Both the position numbers and the translations under genes were made by a program. DNA of 6,269 nucleotides from Chloroflexota bacterium (lineage in GTDB: Bacteria > Chloroflexota > Anaerolineae > Caldilineales > Caldilineaceae), in the NCBI GenBank assembly GCA_016199425.1, contig JACQGT010000258.1, positions 1 to 6,269 of the forward strand, read 5' to 3'. The notes beneath the pieces were generated by a model. It had not been told where the DNA came from, searched no databases, and saw only the letters and a program-made list of their open reading frames with translations. This document shows, piece by piece, positions 5,433 through 6,269 of the stretch (positions within the stretch are counted from its first letter, which is position 1; each line of letters opens with the position of its first letter).

Positions 5433-6068
5433 ATGAATCGATATGGAATGGTAGTTGGGCTGTTGGCGCTCGTCTTTTTGATTGGGGCCTGTTCTGCCGG
5501 GGAAGTAGTGGACGCTGCTTCCGACGGATCAGACGAACACGCGGGTATGGCCGGTATGTCTGGTATGCCTGGTATGGCCGGTATGCCTGGTATGGCCGGT
5601 ATGCCTGGTATGGCCGGTATGCCTGGTATGGCCGGTATGCCTGGTATGGCCGGTATGTCTGGTCAGACGGGGGAAGCAGAACACACGGATGAGGCGGGGC
5701 ACGCAGCAGCGGACGAACACAGCGCGGCGGCTCACGGCATCCCCGAAGAGGCTGCGGCCATGCCCAATCCCGTGCCCGTCACCGACGCGTCGGTGGCCGC
5801 GGGCAAGGCAACCTACGCCCAATACTGCGCGGTCTGTCACGGCGAGCAGGGCGAGGGCAATGGACCCGCCGCGGCGGGGCTGGTCCCCAAACCGGCGGAT
5901 TTCCACGCGGCCCACGTGCAGGAACTGCCCGACGGCGCGCTCTTCTACACCATCACCCACGGGCGAGAAGGCACGGCGATGATGGCCTGGGAGTCGATCC
6001 TGAGCGAAGATCAGCGCTGGGAACTGGTCAACTTCCTGCGCACATTTAAGGCAGAACACGGCCATTAA
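5433..6068 (+). CDS. Lipoprotein c-type cytochrome with Met-rich Gly-Met-X tandem repeat
   Basis: A 211-residue envelope protein. The N-terminus is a lipoprotein signal peptide: R3, a hydrophobic core and lipobox LIGAC with the lipidated cysteine at 20. Residues 38-76 are thirteen Gly-Met-X triplets (X = Pro, Ala or Ser). A His/Glu/Ala-rich linker (about 80-108; H84, H90, H96, H101) follows, then a class I cytochrome c domain (about 118-206) with heme site C132-A-V-C135-H136 and probable distal ligand M183 in AMMAW. It ends with a helix of the WELVNFLRTF kind common in small respiratory cytochromes. It should be membrane-anchored on the outer face and carry electrons. The Met/His segment may bind copper, by analogy with Met-motif copper proteins, or act as a collagen-like spacer (Gly every third residue). 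The gene diverges from a two-component operon whose kinase also has a Met/His cluster. An upstream in-frame ATG (5355) would bury the signal peptide and lacks an RBS. Confidence 0.9.
   Translation: MNRYGMVVGLLALVFLIGACSAGEVVDAASDGSDEHAGMAGMSGMPGMAGMPGMAGMPGMAGMPGMAGMPGMAGMSGQTGEAEHTDEAGHAAADEHSAAAHGIPEEAAAMPNPVPVTDASVAAGKATYAQYCAVCHGEQGEGNGPAAAGLVPKPADFHAAHVQELPDGALFYTITHGREGTAMMAWESILSEDQRWELVNFLRTFKAEHGH
5544..5660 (+). repeat. In-frame minisatellite encoding Gly-Met-X triplets
   Basis: Thirteen 9-nt units of the form GGTATG plus GCC, CCT or TCT. The core is five perfect 18-nt copies of GGTATGCCTGGTATGGCC (5562-5651). The same 18-mer, GGTATGGCCGGTATGTCT, marks both the beginning (5544-5561) and the end (5643-5660) of the array. 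Perfect identity at synonymous positions implies recent expansion by slippage or recombination, so copy number probably varies between strains. The frame is always preserved because the unit length is a multiple of three. Confidence 0.95.
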
Positions 6069-6069
6069 T

Positions 6070-6224
6070 TGTAGGGCGGATTGGTAATCCGCCCAAAACG
6101 GACGGGGCCCAAAGGGCACCCCCATTCCGTCCTACGGGTAGAGAGTGACTGTAGGGCGGATTGGTAATCCGCCCACAGCGGACGGGGCCCAAAGGGCACC
6201 CCCATTCCATCCTACGGGTAGAGA
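6070..6224. repeat. Two tandem copies of an 80-bp structured repeat
   Basis: Period exactly 80: copy one begins at 6070, copy two at 6150. Over the shared 75 nt (6070-6144 and 6150-6224) they differ at three positions (6096, 6098, 6129 and partners). Each can fold as a three-way junction: P1 GTAGG/CCTAC (6071-6075 with 6131-6135), P2 GCGGATT/AATCCGC closed by GGT (6076-6092), and P3 ACGGA/TCCGT (6098-6102 with 6126-6130) capped by a GCCC-AAA-GGGC hairpin. The repeat begins 1 nt after the cytochrome stop codon, so P2 could also help end that transcript. It resembles high-copy intergenic elements (REP- or MITE-like) from memory; no transposase is near. Confidence 0.85.
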
Positions 6225-6269
6225 CGGGTGTAGTGGTAGTAGTGGGAGAGGATGCGCTGGACGTAGAGG
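6212..6269 (-). CDS. C-terminal end of an unidentified gene (partial)
   Basis: Reading the minus strand from position 6268 gives LYVQRILSHYYHYTRLYP and a TAG stop at 6212-6214. Sixteen codons end in C and two of the remaining... in G or T, matching the strong GC3 preference of the other genes, and the stretch lies outside the 80-bp repeat except for its last few codons. I cannot name the family from 18 residues. The stop codon and the last four or so residues are supplied by the repeat, as at other gene ends here. Chance openness over such a short stretch is the main alternative. Confidence 0.4.
   Translation of the reverse strand, partial: LYVQRILSHYYHYTRLYP

Noticed and set aside
5529..6125. 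Antisense open frame with a His-Thr-Gly-His-Thr-Arg repeat
   Set aside because: It is the mirror of the Gly-Met-X minisatellite and runs opposite a well-supported cytochrome gene with signal peptide, heme motif and RBS.

Overview
The window looks like GC-rich bacterial chromosome carrying ordinary housekeeping and signalling genes, with intergenic gaps packed with short repeats. Protein style and the repeat vocabulary suggest a Chloroflexota-type organism (Anaerolineae/Caldilineae/Ardenticatenia relatives). The repeats include heptamer arrays, a CCTGAGCCTGTCGAAGG phrase and structured repeats containing GGGCGGATT and AATCCGCCC. This placement is an inference from memory and was not searched.

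Layout. (1) Positions 24-1445, minus: a ThrA-type aspartate kinase without a homoserine dehydrogenase domain. (2) Positions 1446-1635: a divergent gap built from several dispersed repeats. (3) Positions 1636-2958, plus: a polytopic membrane protein that reads as a bacterial homologue of the animal protein ANKH (progressive ankylosis, pyrophosphate/ATP/citrate export). (4) Positions 2941-2992: a perfect 19-bp inverted repeat between two convergent genes, containing both stop codons. (5) Positions 5109 down to 2975, minus: an OmpR/PhoB-type response regulator and a sensor histidine kinase overlapping by 4 nt, with a consensus promoter placed so that the mRNA should start at the regulator's ATG. 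(6) Positions 5110-5432: an AT-rich divergent regulatory gap. (7) Positions 5433-6068, plus: a lipoprotein c-type cytochrome with a Met-every-third-residue tandem repeat. (8) Positions 6070-6224: two tandem copies of an 80-bp structured repeat. (9) Positions 6212-6269, minus: the probable C-terminal end of another gene that leaves the window.

The most coherent functional unit is the two-component pair plus the divergent cytochrome. The kinase's extracytoplasmic domain has a dense Met/His cluster and the cytochrome lipoprotein has a Met-rich and then His/Glu-rich extracytoplasmic segment. Together they suggest a soft-metal (copper-like) or redox-responsive circuit in the cell envelope; this is inference. 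The second theme is repeat architecture. Heptamer-periodic short arrays occur at five places. Most gene 3' ends either lie inside or directly abut a repeat, so repeats supply the last codons and stop codons of several proteins.
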